A model generated the notes under the pieces. The model worked only from the letters and a program-made list of their open reading frames with translations, was not told the origin of the DNA and did not search any database. This document shows positions 35,880 to 44,253 of a stretch of DNA of 64,000 nt, in pieces; the stretch's first letter is position 1; the number at the start of each line of letters is the position of its first letter. This DNA comes from Nostoc edaphicum CCNP1411. Lineage in GTDB: Bacteria; Cyanobacteriota; Cyanobacteriia; Cyanobacteriales; Nostocaceae. Location: assembly GCF_014023275.1 (NCBI RefSeq), contig NZ_CP054698.1, positions 3,720,001 to 3,784,000 of the forward strand, given 5' to 3'. Both the position numbers and the translations under genes were made by a program.

Positions 35880-36446
35880 ATGAACCAGCCGATATCCGAG
35901 AGAGTGCGCTGGACTACCGCCGACTTAGAATTGTTTCCAGATAACGGGAATCGCTATGAAATTATTGACGGAGACTTGTTTGTGACCAGAGCGCCTCACT
36001 GGAATCATCAAAAAGCCTGTGTCAGAATTATGACTCCATTGGATACCTGGTCACAAGCTACTTCTTTGGGACAAGTCGTACCTGCCCCAGGAATAATTTT
36101 TGGCGATAATGATAATGTAATTCCCGATGTCGTCTGGGCTAGCAATGAGAGATTGCCCCTACTTTTAGACGAGGCGGGGCATTTGACTGGTGCGCCAGAA
36201 CTGGTTGTAGAGGTGTTATCTGCTGGTAGTGAAAATGAAAAGCGGGACAGAGAACTAAAACTTAAGCTCTACTCATCACGAGGTGTCAGAGAATATTGGA
36301 TTGTAGATTGGCGTAAGCAACAGGTAGAAGTATATCGGCGCGAACAAGCGAGTTTAAAGTTAGTTGCTACATTATTCAGTGGTGATGAATTGACTTCACC
36401 CATATTGCCTGATTTTACTTGTGCGATCGCTCAATTATTCACCTAA
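35880..36446 (+). CDS. Uma2 family nuclease-like protein (DUF820)
   Basis: A 188-residue protein of the Uma2 family, with the PD-(D/E)XK-like core: NRYEIIDGDLFV, IPDVVWAS (Asp), ELVVEVLSAGS (Glu) and RELKLKLYSSRGVREYWIVDW with the conserved Lys. Such genes are plentiful in filamentous cyanobacteria and resemble Holliday junction resolvases and restriction enzymes. In most cases their role is unknown. It is alone here with no partner gene. The core acidic residues are intact. Confidence 0.85.
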   Translation: MNQPISERVRWTTADLELFPDNGNRYEIIDGDLFVTRAPHWNHQKACVRIMTPLDTWSQATSLGQVVPAPGIIFGDNDNVIPDVVWASNERLPLLLDEAGHLTGAPELVVEVLSAGSENEKRDRELKLKLYSSRGVREYWIVDWRKQQVEVYRREQASLKLVATLFSGDELTSPILPDFTCAIAQLFT

Positions 36447-36450
36447 CACA

Positions 36451-36490
36451 AATTACGAATTGCGAATTACGAATTACGAATTACGAATTA
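36451..36490. repeat. AATTACGAATT tandem repeat
   Basis: About four units (GAATTACGAATTACGAATTA and variants) fill the 45 bp between two convergent genes. It matches the AATTCGTAA family at 31859-31894. Confidence 0.6.
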
Positions 36491-36491
36491 G

Positions 36492-36773
36492 TTAACTGTG
36501 CTGTAAAAACTCAACTTTGGGCAATAACGGATCAGTCACAACACCCACACCGCTAAAACCCCAACGTTTGAGCAAGTTTCCTAACTGTGTACGCGCAATA
36601 GATTCCACAGCAAAGCGATTTGCGACTTCTGCTGCATGGGTATTGAGATAGCTTAGGGCATCAAAGTTTTCCTGAAATAGCAATAAGTAACCTGATTTTT
36701 CGGCATCAGGACGAGCAATGAGATAATTACCGTCAGTTTTTGAACGCACCAAGTAATAGACTTCGGAAAGCAT
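36492..36773 (-). CDS. Conserved hypothetical protein
   Basis: A 93-residue protein I do not assign. It reads as one small mixed domain (VYYLVRSKTDGNYLIARPDA, SGYLLLFQENFDALSYLNTH, NRFAVESIARTQLGNLLKRW) and ends in VEFLQHS. No signal peptide or membrane helix is visible, so it is probably cytoplasmic. Conventional ATG and codon use suggest a true gene. It is convergent with the Uma2 gene. Confidence 0.6.
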   Translation of the reverse strand: MLSEVYYLVRSKTDGNYLIARPDAEKSGYLLLFQENFDALSYLNTHAAEVANRFAVESIARTQLGNLLKRWGFSGVGVVTDPLLPKVEFLQHS

Positions 36774-37048
36774 GGAGATTCGGATTTTCAGTCAACGCTA
36801 TCACAATTGTAGAAAACGCTTTGGATTACTTTATCACTTAATTGTTGGGATTTATAATTATGACCTTCACAAAGCTAGTTAACCTGAAGTTTTTTAGGCT
36901 TACAACTGTAACACATTTTTGCAAGAGGTTTAATGAAGCGATCGCTAACCTTAGCAAATAAATGAAAAAACTAGAGGAATATCGCACAGCTTTACTTTCC
37001 GAATATCCCTCATTGCTCCAACATCAACAATGTTAAATATCTACCAAA

Positions 37049-37852
37049 TTATCCAAATTTACCACTGACGTAATCTCTGGTATCTTCCTGCTGAGGATTG
37101 TTGAAAATATTCTCTGTATGGTTGTATTCGACAAGATATCCCATTTTACTGCCGCTTTCTGTCGCCTGAGCATTGAAAAAGGCTGTCATATCCGACACCC
37201 GCGCGGCTTGTTGCATATTGTGGGTGACGATAATAATGGTATATTGCGACTTCAGTTCTTGGAGTAATTCTTCAACCCGCAAAGTTGAAATTGGATCAAG
37301 AGCGGAGCAAGGTTCATCCATTAACAAAACTTCTGGCTGAATTGCGAGAGCGCGAGCAATGCACAAGCGCTGCTGTTGACCACCAGATATAGATAGACCA
37401 CTCTGCTTTAGTTTATGTTTAACTTCATCCCATAATGCAGCTTGCCGCAAACTCCGTTCTACCAATTCATCCATATCACCTTTATAACCATTAATCCTGG
37501 CTCCAAAGGCGATATTTTCATAAATTGACTTGGGAAAGGGGTTAGGCTTCTGAAAAACCATACCAACCCGACGGCGTAATTCTACCGTGTCAATTCTTTT
37601 GTCATAAATATCGGTTTCACCGAAGGTAATTCTTCCTTCAATATGTGCGCCAGGAATCAAGTCATTCAAACGGTTAAAACATCTTAGTACAGTACTTTTA
37701 CCACATCCAGAAGGGCCAATAAAAGCTGTAATTTTGTTTTTGCCGATGTTTAGGTTAACATCACGAACTGCTTTGAAATTACCATAGAAAACAGATAATT
37801 GCTCGGCTTGTAAAATGCTCTCGGAAGTAGCGGTTCTTGAACTTGATACCAT
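37049..37852 (-). CDS. pstB: Phosphate ABC transporter ATP-binding protein
   Basis: A 267-residue ABC ATPase, the motor of high-affinity phosphate import. The Walker A motif is GPSGCGKST, the Q-loop is in [22 protein letters not shown], the signature is [11 protein letters not shown] and Walker B is [12 protein letters not shown]. The QKPNPFP stretch is typical of PstB. It is the last gene of the operon, 54 bp after pstA. No phoU follows; what lies beyond is non-coding. Confidence 0.93.
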   Translation of the reverse strand: MVSSSRTATSESILQAEQLSVFYGNFKAVRDVNLNIGKNKITAFIGPSGCGKSTVLRCFNRLNDLIPGAHIEGRITFGETDIYDKRIDTVELRRRVGMVFQKPNPFPKSIYENIAFGARINGYKGDMDELVERSLRQAALWDEVKHKLKQSGLSISGGQQQRLCIARALAIQPEVLLMDEPCSALDPISTLRVEELLQELKSQYTIIIVTHNMQQAARVSDMTAFFNAQATESGSKMGYLVEYNHTENIFNNPQQEDTRDYVSGKFG

Positions 37853-37906
37853 ACAAAAATTTCAGATAAATCCTGAAAATCTACATTTATAATGAGGTTG
37901 ATTTCT

Positions 37907-38839
37907 TTAGCGTGACTGCTGAAATTTATTGCGTAAAAATATTGCTGTTGAATTCATCAACAGCAGCACGAGCATCAAAACAATAATGCCAGCAGCAGCA
38001 TTTTGGTGAAACTCTACTTGAGGACGAGAAACCCAATCAAAAATTTGAATTGGCAGTGCTGTAAAAGAACTTTGCAAACCTTGGGGAGAAAGCTGGGGTA
38101 AGAAAGTAATAAAGCCAACAGCCCCAATTACAATCAACGGAGCCGTCTCACCAATCGCTCGTGAGAGTGCGAGAATTGTACCGGTCAGGATTCCTGGTAA
38201 AGCAATAGGAAAAATTTGTTCTCGGATGATTTGCCACCTATTAGCACCAAGGGCAAAACCTGCTTGCCGTAGACTATCGGGAACAGCACGCAGCGCTTCA
38301 CGAGTAGTAATGATGATAATTGGTAGAATCAACAAACTCAAGGTTAAAGCACCAGCTAACACCGTGCGCCCCCTGGTGATTGGTTCCATCACTCGCACAA
38401 AAACTTGCAAGCCCAACAAGCCATAAATAATTGATGGGACTGCGGCTAAATTTGCAATATTGATTTCAATTAACCGAGTAAACCAGTTGTCCGTGGCATA
38501 CTCTTCTAAGAAAATTCCTGCGCCTACTCCTAAGGGAAAGGAAATTAAGGCAGTTATTACCAACAGCCAAATACTGCCAACTAAGGGGGCCAATACTCCA
38601 GAAGAGGAGGCACGGCGAGAGGAAAAACTAGTAAGAAAAGACCAATTCAAGCGGCCAACACCGTCAGTTAAGACATCTATGAGCAAAATGGCTAACACCA
38701 CTAATGCGAAGAGAGTCGCACCCCAAGTAGCGATCGCAAAAATTTTGTCGAGATTGTAGCGCTTATTGATCGAGAGATCAAAATTCTTATTTTCCCCAGA
38801 GTCAGACAAATTTGTAAACGGAGTATTGCTCTTTGTCAT
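37907..38839 (-). CDS. pstA: Phosphate ABC transporter permease PstA
   Basis: A 310-residue inner-membrane permease with about six helices. The EAA motif, which docks onto PstB, is [25 protein letters not shown] over residues 183-207. [14 protein letters not shown] and the C-terminal [17 protein letters not shown] are typical of PstA. The gene overlaps pstC by 4 bp (ATGA), so translation is coupled. Codon use matches the rest of the operon. Confidence 0.92.
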   Translation of the reverse strand: MTKSNTPFTNLSDSGENKNFDLSINKRYNLDKIFAIATWGATLFALVVLAILLIDVLTDGVGRLNWSFLTSFSSRRASSSGVLAPLVGSIWLLVITALISFPLGVGAGIFLEEYATDNWFTRLIEINIANLAAVPSIIYGLLGLQVFVRVMEPITRGRTVLAGALTLSLLILPIIIITTREALRAVPDSLRQAGFALGANRWQIIREQIFPIALPGILTGTILALSRAIGETAPLIVIGAVGFITFLPQLSPQGLQSSFTALPIQIFDWVSRPQVEFHQNAAAGIIVLMLVLLLMNSTAIFLRNKFQQSR

Positions 38840-39777
38840 TCGTATTTCTCCCGGAAGCGGCGAACAAACCAGTAACTAAAAATATTCAGGGCTAAGGTAA
38901 TGAGAAACAAAGTCATACCCACCGCAAAAATAGTTTTATAGGCCAGTGAACCTGCTGGTGTGTCTCCTTTGCTGACTTGGACAATGTATGCTGTCATTGT
39001 CTGAATTGGCACTAGCGGATTTAAACCCAACTGAGGATTTTGACCAGCCGCGATTGTAACAATCATTGTTTCACCAATAGCGCGGGAAATAGCCAAGATA
39101 AAAGAAGCTACTATCCCAGATAAAGCCGCTGGTAAAACTACTGAAACAATGGTTTCCCGCTTAGTTGATCCCAATGCATAGGCACCTTCGCGCAAACTAC
39201 GCGGAACGGAATAAAGAGCGTCTTCACTCAAAGAAGCTACCAAAGGAATAATCGAAATTCCCAGTACTATACCTGCACTCAAAGCATTGAATCCCTGCAT
39301 CCCAGGGATAAATGATTGGAGGAAGGGTGTAACTGTGAACAATGCAAAGTAACCAAATACAACGGTGGGTACTCCTGCCAATATTTCTAGGGCAGGCTTC
39401 AGCCATTTGCGGAGTTTTGCTGGAGCATATTCACTTAAGCAGATAGCGGCTAACAATCCTAGTGGTAATGCTACTGCGATCGCAATTACAGATATAAGCA
39501 ATGTGGCACTAATTAGCACCATGATTCCAAACTGCTTATTAGTAAACAGCGGCGTCCATTGTGTGTCTGTTAAAAACTGCCAAATCGAAACTTCTTGAAA
39601 AAATTCAACAGTCTCAAAAATCAGCGTTAAGACAATGCCAATTGTGGTTACAACCGAGACAAAAGCAAACAAGGCAAACAGCGCTCTGACGCCAGTTTCC
39701 ACCCGTTTACTCAAAGCCCGATTGGGCTGCCATAAGTTGGAATTACTTGGTTGATTAGATAACGGGTTGGAAGTCAT
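38836..39777 (-). CDS. pstC: Phosphate ABC transporter permease PstC
   Basis: A 313-residue inner-membrane permease. About six helices are visible ([40 protein letters not shown]). The EAA loop is [20 protein letters not shown], and [16 protein letters not shown] is the conserved segment that follows. It pairs with PstA as the channel for phosphate. It begins 228 bp after the pstS stop, a gap that may allow lower expression than pstS, which is usual in this operon. Confidence 0.92.
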   Translation of the reverse strand: MTSNPLSNQPSNSNLWQPNRALSKRVETGVRALFALFAFVSVVTTIGIVLTLIFETVEFFQEVSIWQFLTDTQWTPLFTNKQFGIMVLISATLLISVIAIAVALPLGLLAAICLSEYAPAKLRKWLKPALEILAGVPTVVFGYFALFTVTPFLQSFIPGMQGFNALSAGIVLGISIIPLVASLSEDALYSVPRSLREGAYALGSTKRETIVSVVLPAALSGIVASFILAISRAIGETMIVTIAAGQNPQLGLNPLVPIQTMTAYIVQVSKGDTPAGSLAYKTIFAVGMTLFLITLALNIFSYWFVRRFREKYE

Positions 39778-40005
39778 TTACGGACAACCTCATAAATTAA
39801 AACTCCTTTTGTATTTATGGACACACTACCATTCTATGAGAACTGCCCTCAAGCTGGAAATAAAGCTTACTCTTAAGACCGTAAGCCTTAAAGAAAGTCA
39901 GTATAAAGAGGCTTTTTTGACAAGCTACTATTTCCAGCTACTAGGGCTGAGTGCAAATTGTGCAGATAATCTCACATTCTCAAAAAAGTAATTAGTAGAT
40001 AACTC

Positions 40006-41076
40006 TTACTTTTCTTGCTTAAGAAGTTCTTTCAGAGTAACGCCCACTTGAGAACCTTTACCCTCAAAAACGGAACCTACTTTCCCGCTATTGAAGCGTG
40101 CTTGAACTTCAGTGAGTATATCGCTAGGTAAAGGCACATAACCCACTTCTGTAACTAGCTTTTGGTTGGCTGGAGCATAATTGAAATCAACAAAAGCCTT
40201 GACTTCAGGACGGGTTGCCGCAGTTTTCTTAACGTAGATAAACTCTGGACGAGCAAGCGGCTGGTAAGTACCATCGCCGATGGTTTGTGGACTCGGCTGA
40301 ACACAGCCCTTGCCATTGTCAATACCAACCAGCTTTAACTTCTCTTTGTTGTTCTCATAATAGGCATAACCAAAGAAACCTATACCACCTGGGTCAGCGG
40401 TTACACCTTGCACCAAGGTATTATCATCTTCACTAGCAGTGTAGTCTCCGCGGCTTTCTCCTTCTTTACCTATAACTGCTTGAGTGAAATAGTCATAAGT
40501 ACCAGAGTCAGTACCAGGACCGTACAAACCTATTTTCTGGGCAGGAAATTGAGGGTTAATTTGGTTCCATTGGCTGACTTTGCCTTGTGCCCCAGGTTCC
40601 CACATTCTTTTTAGTTCATCAACTTTGAGGCAACTTGCAAAGTTGTTTTGAGGGTTAACCACTACAGATAGACCATCGTAAGCAATCGGCAATTCAATGT
40701 ATTCGATGTTACCTTTCTTGCAGAGTTCCACTTCTTCCGGCTTAATGGGACGGGAAGCATTAGAAATATCAGTTTCACCCGCACAGAATTTCTTGAAGCC
40801 GCCACCCGTACCAGAGGAAGCCACAGTGACTTGCACTCCAGGATTAGCCTTTTGAAACTCTTCTGCCATCGCCTCAGAAATAGGATAGACGGTACTAGAA
40901 CCATCAATCTGGACTTTTCCAGATAAATTCGATCCAGCTGCTGTATTGGTGGCTGGGGTAGCACCGCCATCAGCTGGACTAGAGTTGTTAGAAGCTTGAT
41001 TGTTATCGCCGCAAGAGCCAATACCAATTGCTAGAGCAACTAGGGGAGCAACCAACCGCACCTTTGAAGAGAACAT
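40006..41076 (-). CDS. pstS: Phosphate-binding lipoprotein PstS
   Basis: A 356-residue periplasmic phosphate-binding protein. A signal peptide ends at a lipobox-like [12 protein letters not shown], so it is probably lipid-anchored at Cys23. The binding loops are [36 protein letters not shown] and [10 protein letters not shown]. It delivers phosphate to PstC/PstA. A Pho box lies 66-84 bp before the start, so expression should rise under phosphate starvation. It is close in sequence to the PstS-like protein of the arsenic island, which differs in the last ligand loop. Confidence 0.93.
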   Translation of the reverse strand: MFSSKVRLVAPLVALAIGIGSCGDNNQASNNSSPADGGATPATNTAAGSNLSGKVQIDGSSTVYPISEAMAEEFQKANPGVQVTVASSGTGGGFKKFCAGETDISNASRPIKPEEVELCKKGNIEYIELPIAYDGLSVVVNPQNNFASCLKVDELKRMWEPGAQGKVSQWNQINPQFPAQKIGLYGPGTDSGTYDYFTQAVIGKEGESRGDYTASEDDNTLVQGVTADPGGIGFFGYAYYENNKEKLKLVGIDNGKGCVQPSPQTIGDGTYQPLARPEFIYVKKTAATRPEVKAFVDFNYAPANQKLVTEVGYVPLPSDILTEVQARFNSGKVGSVFEGKGSQVGVTLKELLKQEK

Positions 41077-41141
41077 AAGGATCTTTATAGAATGATGCTA
41101 TGGATTAACAGTATGAACCTTAGCACTCTAGAGTAAGAGCA

Positions 41142-41160
41142 AGGTTAAGAAACGGTTAAG
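41142..41160 (-). promoter_or_regulatory. Pho box upstream of pstS
   Basis: On the minus strand the site reads CTTAACCG-TTT-CTTAACCT: two 8-bp direct repeats with a 3-bp spacer, the form of cyanobacterial PhoB/SphR boxes. It lies 66-84 bp before the pstS start, a proper distance for a promoter-activating site. Confidence 0.75.
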
Positions 41161-41524
41161 AAAACCCTAATACATACTTATAAATTTCTAAAATTCAAAG
41201 TTACTAAAAGCACACATTAGAAAGCATAATATTTGATGTATGGATGAAAATTATACCACTAATTACTATTAGTGAGATGAAGTAAAACATAAATAATTTG
41301 GGTACGTTTTAAATATTTTTTTGAATCCGCACATTTTTAAATGAATTTACTATACAAATTAGCAATCAATTATCAATCAAGAAGCAGCTTTAATGTAGGA
41401 TATTCCATAGTGAAATGGGAACCCAGACCTGTCCTTTTGGTTCTGTGTACTCCTACTCTTAAGCAAGCTATAGAACTCCTATTTGATTTTTGAAAAAACT
41501 TAGTACACATCCAATATGGCTCAC

Positions 41525-41605
41525 TTAAAGGGAAAAGGTTTTAAATATATCCTTGACCCCTTTACCCTTTAACTTTTTCCCAGACCACAAGGAAAGTCAA
41601 GAGTG
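41525..41605. repeat. Hairpin-forming repeat, copy 2
   Basis: Shares CCCAGACCACAAGGAAAGTC and GGTTTTAAATA with the copy at 9899-9961. Arms GGGAAAAGGTT and AACTTTTTCCC form a strong stem in this copy, which is longer by an extra CCCCTTTACCCTTTAA segment. No coding capacity. Confidence 0.65.
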
Positions 41606-41794
41606 TACACATCTATTCCCTTCTTTCTGTTTCCTATTCGTTATTCCCTGTTCTCTCTCTACGCAAATAGGTTCAGGAATCAAATCTGATTCCTATAGCA
41701 GTATAGGCATAGCTAAGGTGGGAGAGTTTATATATTAATGTTTATACTGGTTGCTGTTGGTTTGCCCTTTTGCCTTTTCCTGGTTGCGTGATAA

Positions 41795-42382
41795 ATGTTT
41801 GCTGCTTCCAATCAATTACTATGGTCTATGATTGGCTTACTCCTGACAATGGGTGGCACTTTTCTAGAAGCTTATGGCATCACCTTACCTTGGACTTGGA
41901 GTCAGCACGGAATTCAGACTTTTTCTTTAGGTGTCACTTTTCAAATTGGCGCAGTACTCTTGGTAGGCTGTTTAGGGGGCAAAAATGCCGGTGCGCTGTC
42001 GCAAATTGCCTACTTAGTCATGGGATTAACATTATTACCTGTATTTGCCGATGGCGGTGGTATTGGTTATATCAAGCTATCTCAGTTTGGTTATTTACTA
42101 GGCTTTATTCCTGGAGCTTGGATTTGTGGCTTAGTTGCCTTCAAAGCTAGACCTAGACTAGAAACTCTTGCCTTTAGTTGCGTCTGTGGCTTGTTAACTC
42201 TCCACCTATGCGGTATTACTTATTTGATTATTAGCTATTTTTTTCAGTGGAAAGGCACTGAAAATCTACCCTTGATGCAAGCAATCCTCAGATACTCCTG
42301 GTTTGCATTACCAGGTCAACTAACTGTCGTCTGTGCAGTTACTGTAATAGCATATGTACTGCGTCACTTAATGTTTTATTAG
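41795..42382 (+). CDS. BioY-like biotin transporter component
   Basis: A 195-residue membrane protein with about six helices. The segment LSQFGYLLGFIPGAWICGLVA is the BioY signature region, and the first helices (LLLTMGGTFLEAYGITLPW) and the basic loop FKARPRLETL agree. BioY is the substrate-binding S component of an ECF-type biotin importer. The ECF ATPases are not nearby, so it would use a shared module or act alone. It lies 94 bp upstream of lspA. Confidence 0.7.
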   Translation: MFAASNQLLWSMIGLLLTMGGTFLEAYGITLPWTWSQHGIQTFSLGVTFQIGAVLLVGCLGGKNAGALSQIAYLVMGLTLLPVFADGGGIGYIKLSQFGYLLGFIPGAWICGLVAFKARPRLETLAFSCVCGLLTLHLCGITYLIISYFFQWKGTENLPLMQAILRYSWFALPGQLTVVCAVTVIAYVLRHLMFY

Positions 42383-42420
42383 TTTATTGTCCTTCGTCCT
42401 TTGTCATTTGTCAAAAGCTC

Positions 42421-42468
42421 ATGACTAATGACCAATGACCAATGACCAATGACCAACGATCAATGACT
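42421..42468. repeat. STRR repeat, TGACCAA units
   Basis: AATGACC-AATGACC-AATGACC runs in tandem just before lspA. The inverse, TTGGTCA, is one of the heptamers described as STRR in heterocystous cyanobacteria. Related units lie at 1608-1640, 50057-50147 and 60443-60490. Confidence 0.75.
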
Positions 42469-42476
42469 AATTAGCC

Positions 42477-42953
42477 ATGCGTTTAAAAAATCGTCTTTTC
42501 TGGATCGCTGCTTTCATAGCTTTTTTCTTAGACCAAATCACAAAATACTGGGTGGTACAAACCTTTAGCTTGGGGCAGACACTACCACTCTTACCTGGGA
42601 TATTTCACTTCACTTATGTCACTAACACTGGTGCCGCCTTTAGTTTATTAAGTGGGAAAGTAGAGTGGTTGCGCTGGCTATCTTTAGGAGTGAGTTTAGT
42701 ATTGATAGCGTTGGCGTTGTTTGGCCCAACATTAAATTTGTGGGATCAGTTGGGCTATGGCTTGATTTTAGGTGGAGCGATGGGCAACGGTATTGATCGT
42801 TTTGTTTTAGGCTACGTCGTTGATTTTCTTGATTTTCGCCTGATTAACTTTGCTGTGTTTAATGTAGCAGATTCATTTATTAGTATTGGTATTGTTTGCC
42901 TGTTAATTGCTTCGTTGCAAAAAACACCAACTTCAAATGGCAGATCGCATTAA
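42477..42953 (+). CDS. lspA: Lipoprotein signal peptidase (signal peptidase II)
   Basis: A 158-residue inner-membrane aspartic protease that removes the signal peptide of lipoproteins. Four helices are visible. The catalytic Asp residues lie in GAMGNGIDR...YVVDFLDF and FNVADSFISIGI. The N-terminal FFLDQITKYWVV and NTGAAFSLL motifs are typical. In this window the two PstS-like lipoproteins are candidate substrates. A strong hairpin starts 7 bp after the stop. Confidence 0.93.
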   Translation: MRLKNRLFWIAAFIAFFLDQITKYWVVQTFSLGQTLPLLPGIFHFTYVTNTGAAFSLLSGKVEWLRWLSLGVSLVLIALALFGPTLNLWDQLGYGLILGGAMGNGIDRFVLGYVVDFLDFRLINFAVFNVADSFISIGIVCLLIASLQKTPTSNGRSH

Positions 42954-42959
42954 ACTATT

Positions 42960-42986
42960 AAGCCTGGGATGATTAATCCCAGGCTT
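42960..42986 (+). terminator. Hairpin terminator of lspA
   Basis: AAGCCTGGGAT and ATCCCAGGCTT form a perfect 11-bp stem with a 5-base loop, followed by GTTATTACTG. A T-run is absent, but the stem is strong enough to stop or protect the lspA transcript. Confidence 0.65.
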
Positions 42987-43160
42987 GTTATTACTGAAAC
43001 CTTTAGTCAGTCCTATATGCGAAGACTTGATCTGTATGGTTACAGCGATTTTTGTTTGTCATCTTACACCAGTTCGCATGACTGGTGGAAAAGTTTAAGA
43101 AAGATGCACCTGCGATCGCTGATGGCAAACTAGTATTCGGATTATGCCCCAGCTTTCAAT

Positions 43161-43823
43161 TTAATTACCCGTTGCAGGAGTATTCGGCGAACTAGAACCG
43201 GGAGTACTGGGAGAGAGACCTGGTTCGGTAGTGCTACCAGGAGCGCCTTCAGGAGGAGTAACACTTCCTGGTGCTGGAGTTAAGTTGCTAGGAGCGCCTT
43301 CAGGAGGAGTAACACTTCCTGGTGCTGGAGTTAAGTTGCTAGGAGCGCCTTCAGGAGCAGTGACACTTCCTGGTGCTGGAGTTAAGTTGCTAGGAGCGCC
43401 TTCAGGAGGAGTGACACTTCCTGGTGCTGGAGTCAAGTTGCTAGGAGCGCCTTCAGGAGGAGTGACACCTTCTGGTGCTGGAGTCAAGTTGCTAGGAGCG
43501 CCTTCAGGAGGAGTAATACCTTCTGGTGTAGTTGTGCTATCAGGAGTGGTGGTATCTGATGGCGTGGTTTCTGCTGGTACTGTAGTGCCACCAGGAGCGC
43601 TAGGGGTTACTGCTGTGCCGCCGGCACATCGAGAGTTAAGGGGGAAATTCTGGCACAGAATTTTCATCCCTTCTGGCGACATCTTGATTTCCGTTGGTGC
43701 ACTAGTGGATGAATCGCTACTGGATTGGGCTATGGGGGATTTACTGGATTCGGCTACAGCAATGTTAGCGGTGAGCGCTAAAGATAGAGCTGTACCAATC
43801 ATGGTCAGAGATTTTCCCATCAT
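43161..43823 (-). CDS. Secreted protein with 17-residue Pro-rich repeats
   Basis: A 220-residue protein of unknown function. A signal peptide (SLTMIGTALSLALTANIAVA) precedes a short domain with two Cys (KILCQNFPLNSRCAGG) that could form a disulfide. A low-complexity repeat tail follows, of the form PEGAPSNLTPAPGSVTP, about six copies of 17 residues. The tail is likely extended and surface-exposed. Repeat number should vary between strains. Upstream neighbours give no clue to its role. Confidence 0.65.
   Translation of the reverse strand: MMGKSLTMIGTALSLALTANIAVAESSKSPIAQSSSDSSTSAPTEIKMSPEGMKILCQNFPLNSRCAGGTAVTPSAPGGTTVPAETTPSDTTTPDSTTTPEGITPPEGAPSNLTPAPEGVTPPEGAPSNLTPAPGSVTPPEGAPSNLTPAPGSVTAPEGAPSNLTPAPGSVTPPEGAPSNLTPAPGSVTPPEGAPGSTTEPGLSPSTPGSSSPNTPATGN
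43240..43530 (-). repeat. 51-bp tandem repeats in the secreted protein
   Basis: Units begin at 43240, 43291, 43342, 43393, 43444 and 43495, each like GGAGCGCCTTCAGGAGGAGT. Copies differ at a few positions and keep the reading frame, as the unit is 17 codons long. The last unit is incomplete. Confidence 0.85.
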
Positions 43824-44253
43824 TCTGAAATTAACCTCAACGGAACACTCGGCCCATTAAAACAGACAATGAGATTTAGAAAATCTTCCTAAATGAATAT
43901 ATTTAGGTTTGTTTCAGAATATGTGGATATGTAAAATTGGTAAAAATTAAATCTGTTATTTATTGGTAGCTAGTGTTTAAAAATACAAAGCAAAAAATTA
44001 TGTTTGTAGTTATTGAACTAGTAATAGTAGATTAGATAAACCTTTGAGAATGGAGAAAAATCTGTGCCTATGTACACAAGTGATGAAAATAACAAGTTAA
44101 TTTTGAGTAAAAGCTGAATTTAAAGTATAAATTAGCTCAAAAAGTTCCGTATAGCTAAATTATGCTTTGGCTTATGAGTAAAATGATGAAAGACTAACAT
44201 CTAAAATTGTAATTCGCCTGATTCTTCACTAAAAACTGTGATGTGAATAGCCG
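43824..44253. other. Intergenic region, no gene seen
   Basis: The gap between the divergent secreted-repeat gene and the PBP gene is AT-rich and should hold both promoters. I see no operator or hairpin worth naming. Confidence 0.4.

Larger units (their letters stand above)
41077..41794. other. Intergenic region: Pho box and repeats
   Basis: Besides the Pho box (41142-41160) and the hairpin repeat (41525-41605), the region is AT-rich and has no gene I can support. It separates the divergent pst operon and the BioY-like gene. The sequence GTATTATACTG-like boxes of a sigma-70 promoter are not clear. Confidence 0.4.

Noticed and set aside
43231-43860. Plus-strand frame opposite the 17-residue repeat protein
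   Set aside because: Its Gly/Val-rich repeats mirror the minus-strand repeat, and the minus strand has a proper signal peptide.
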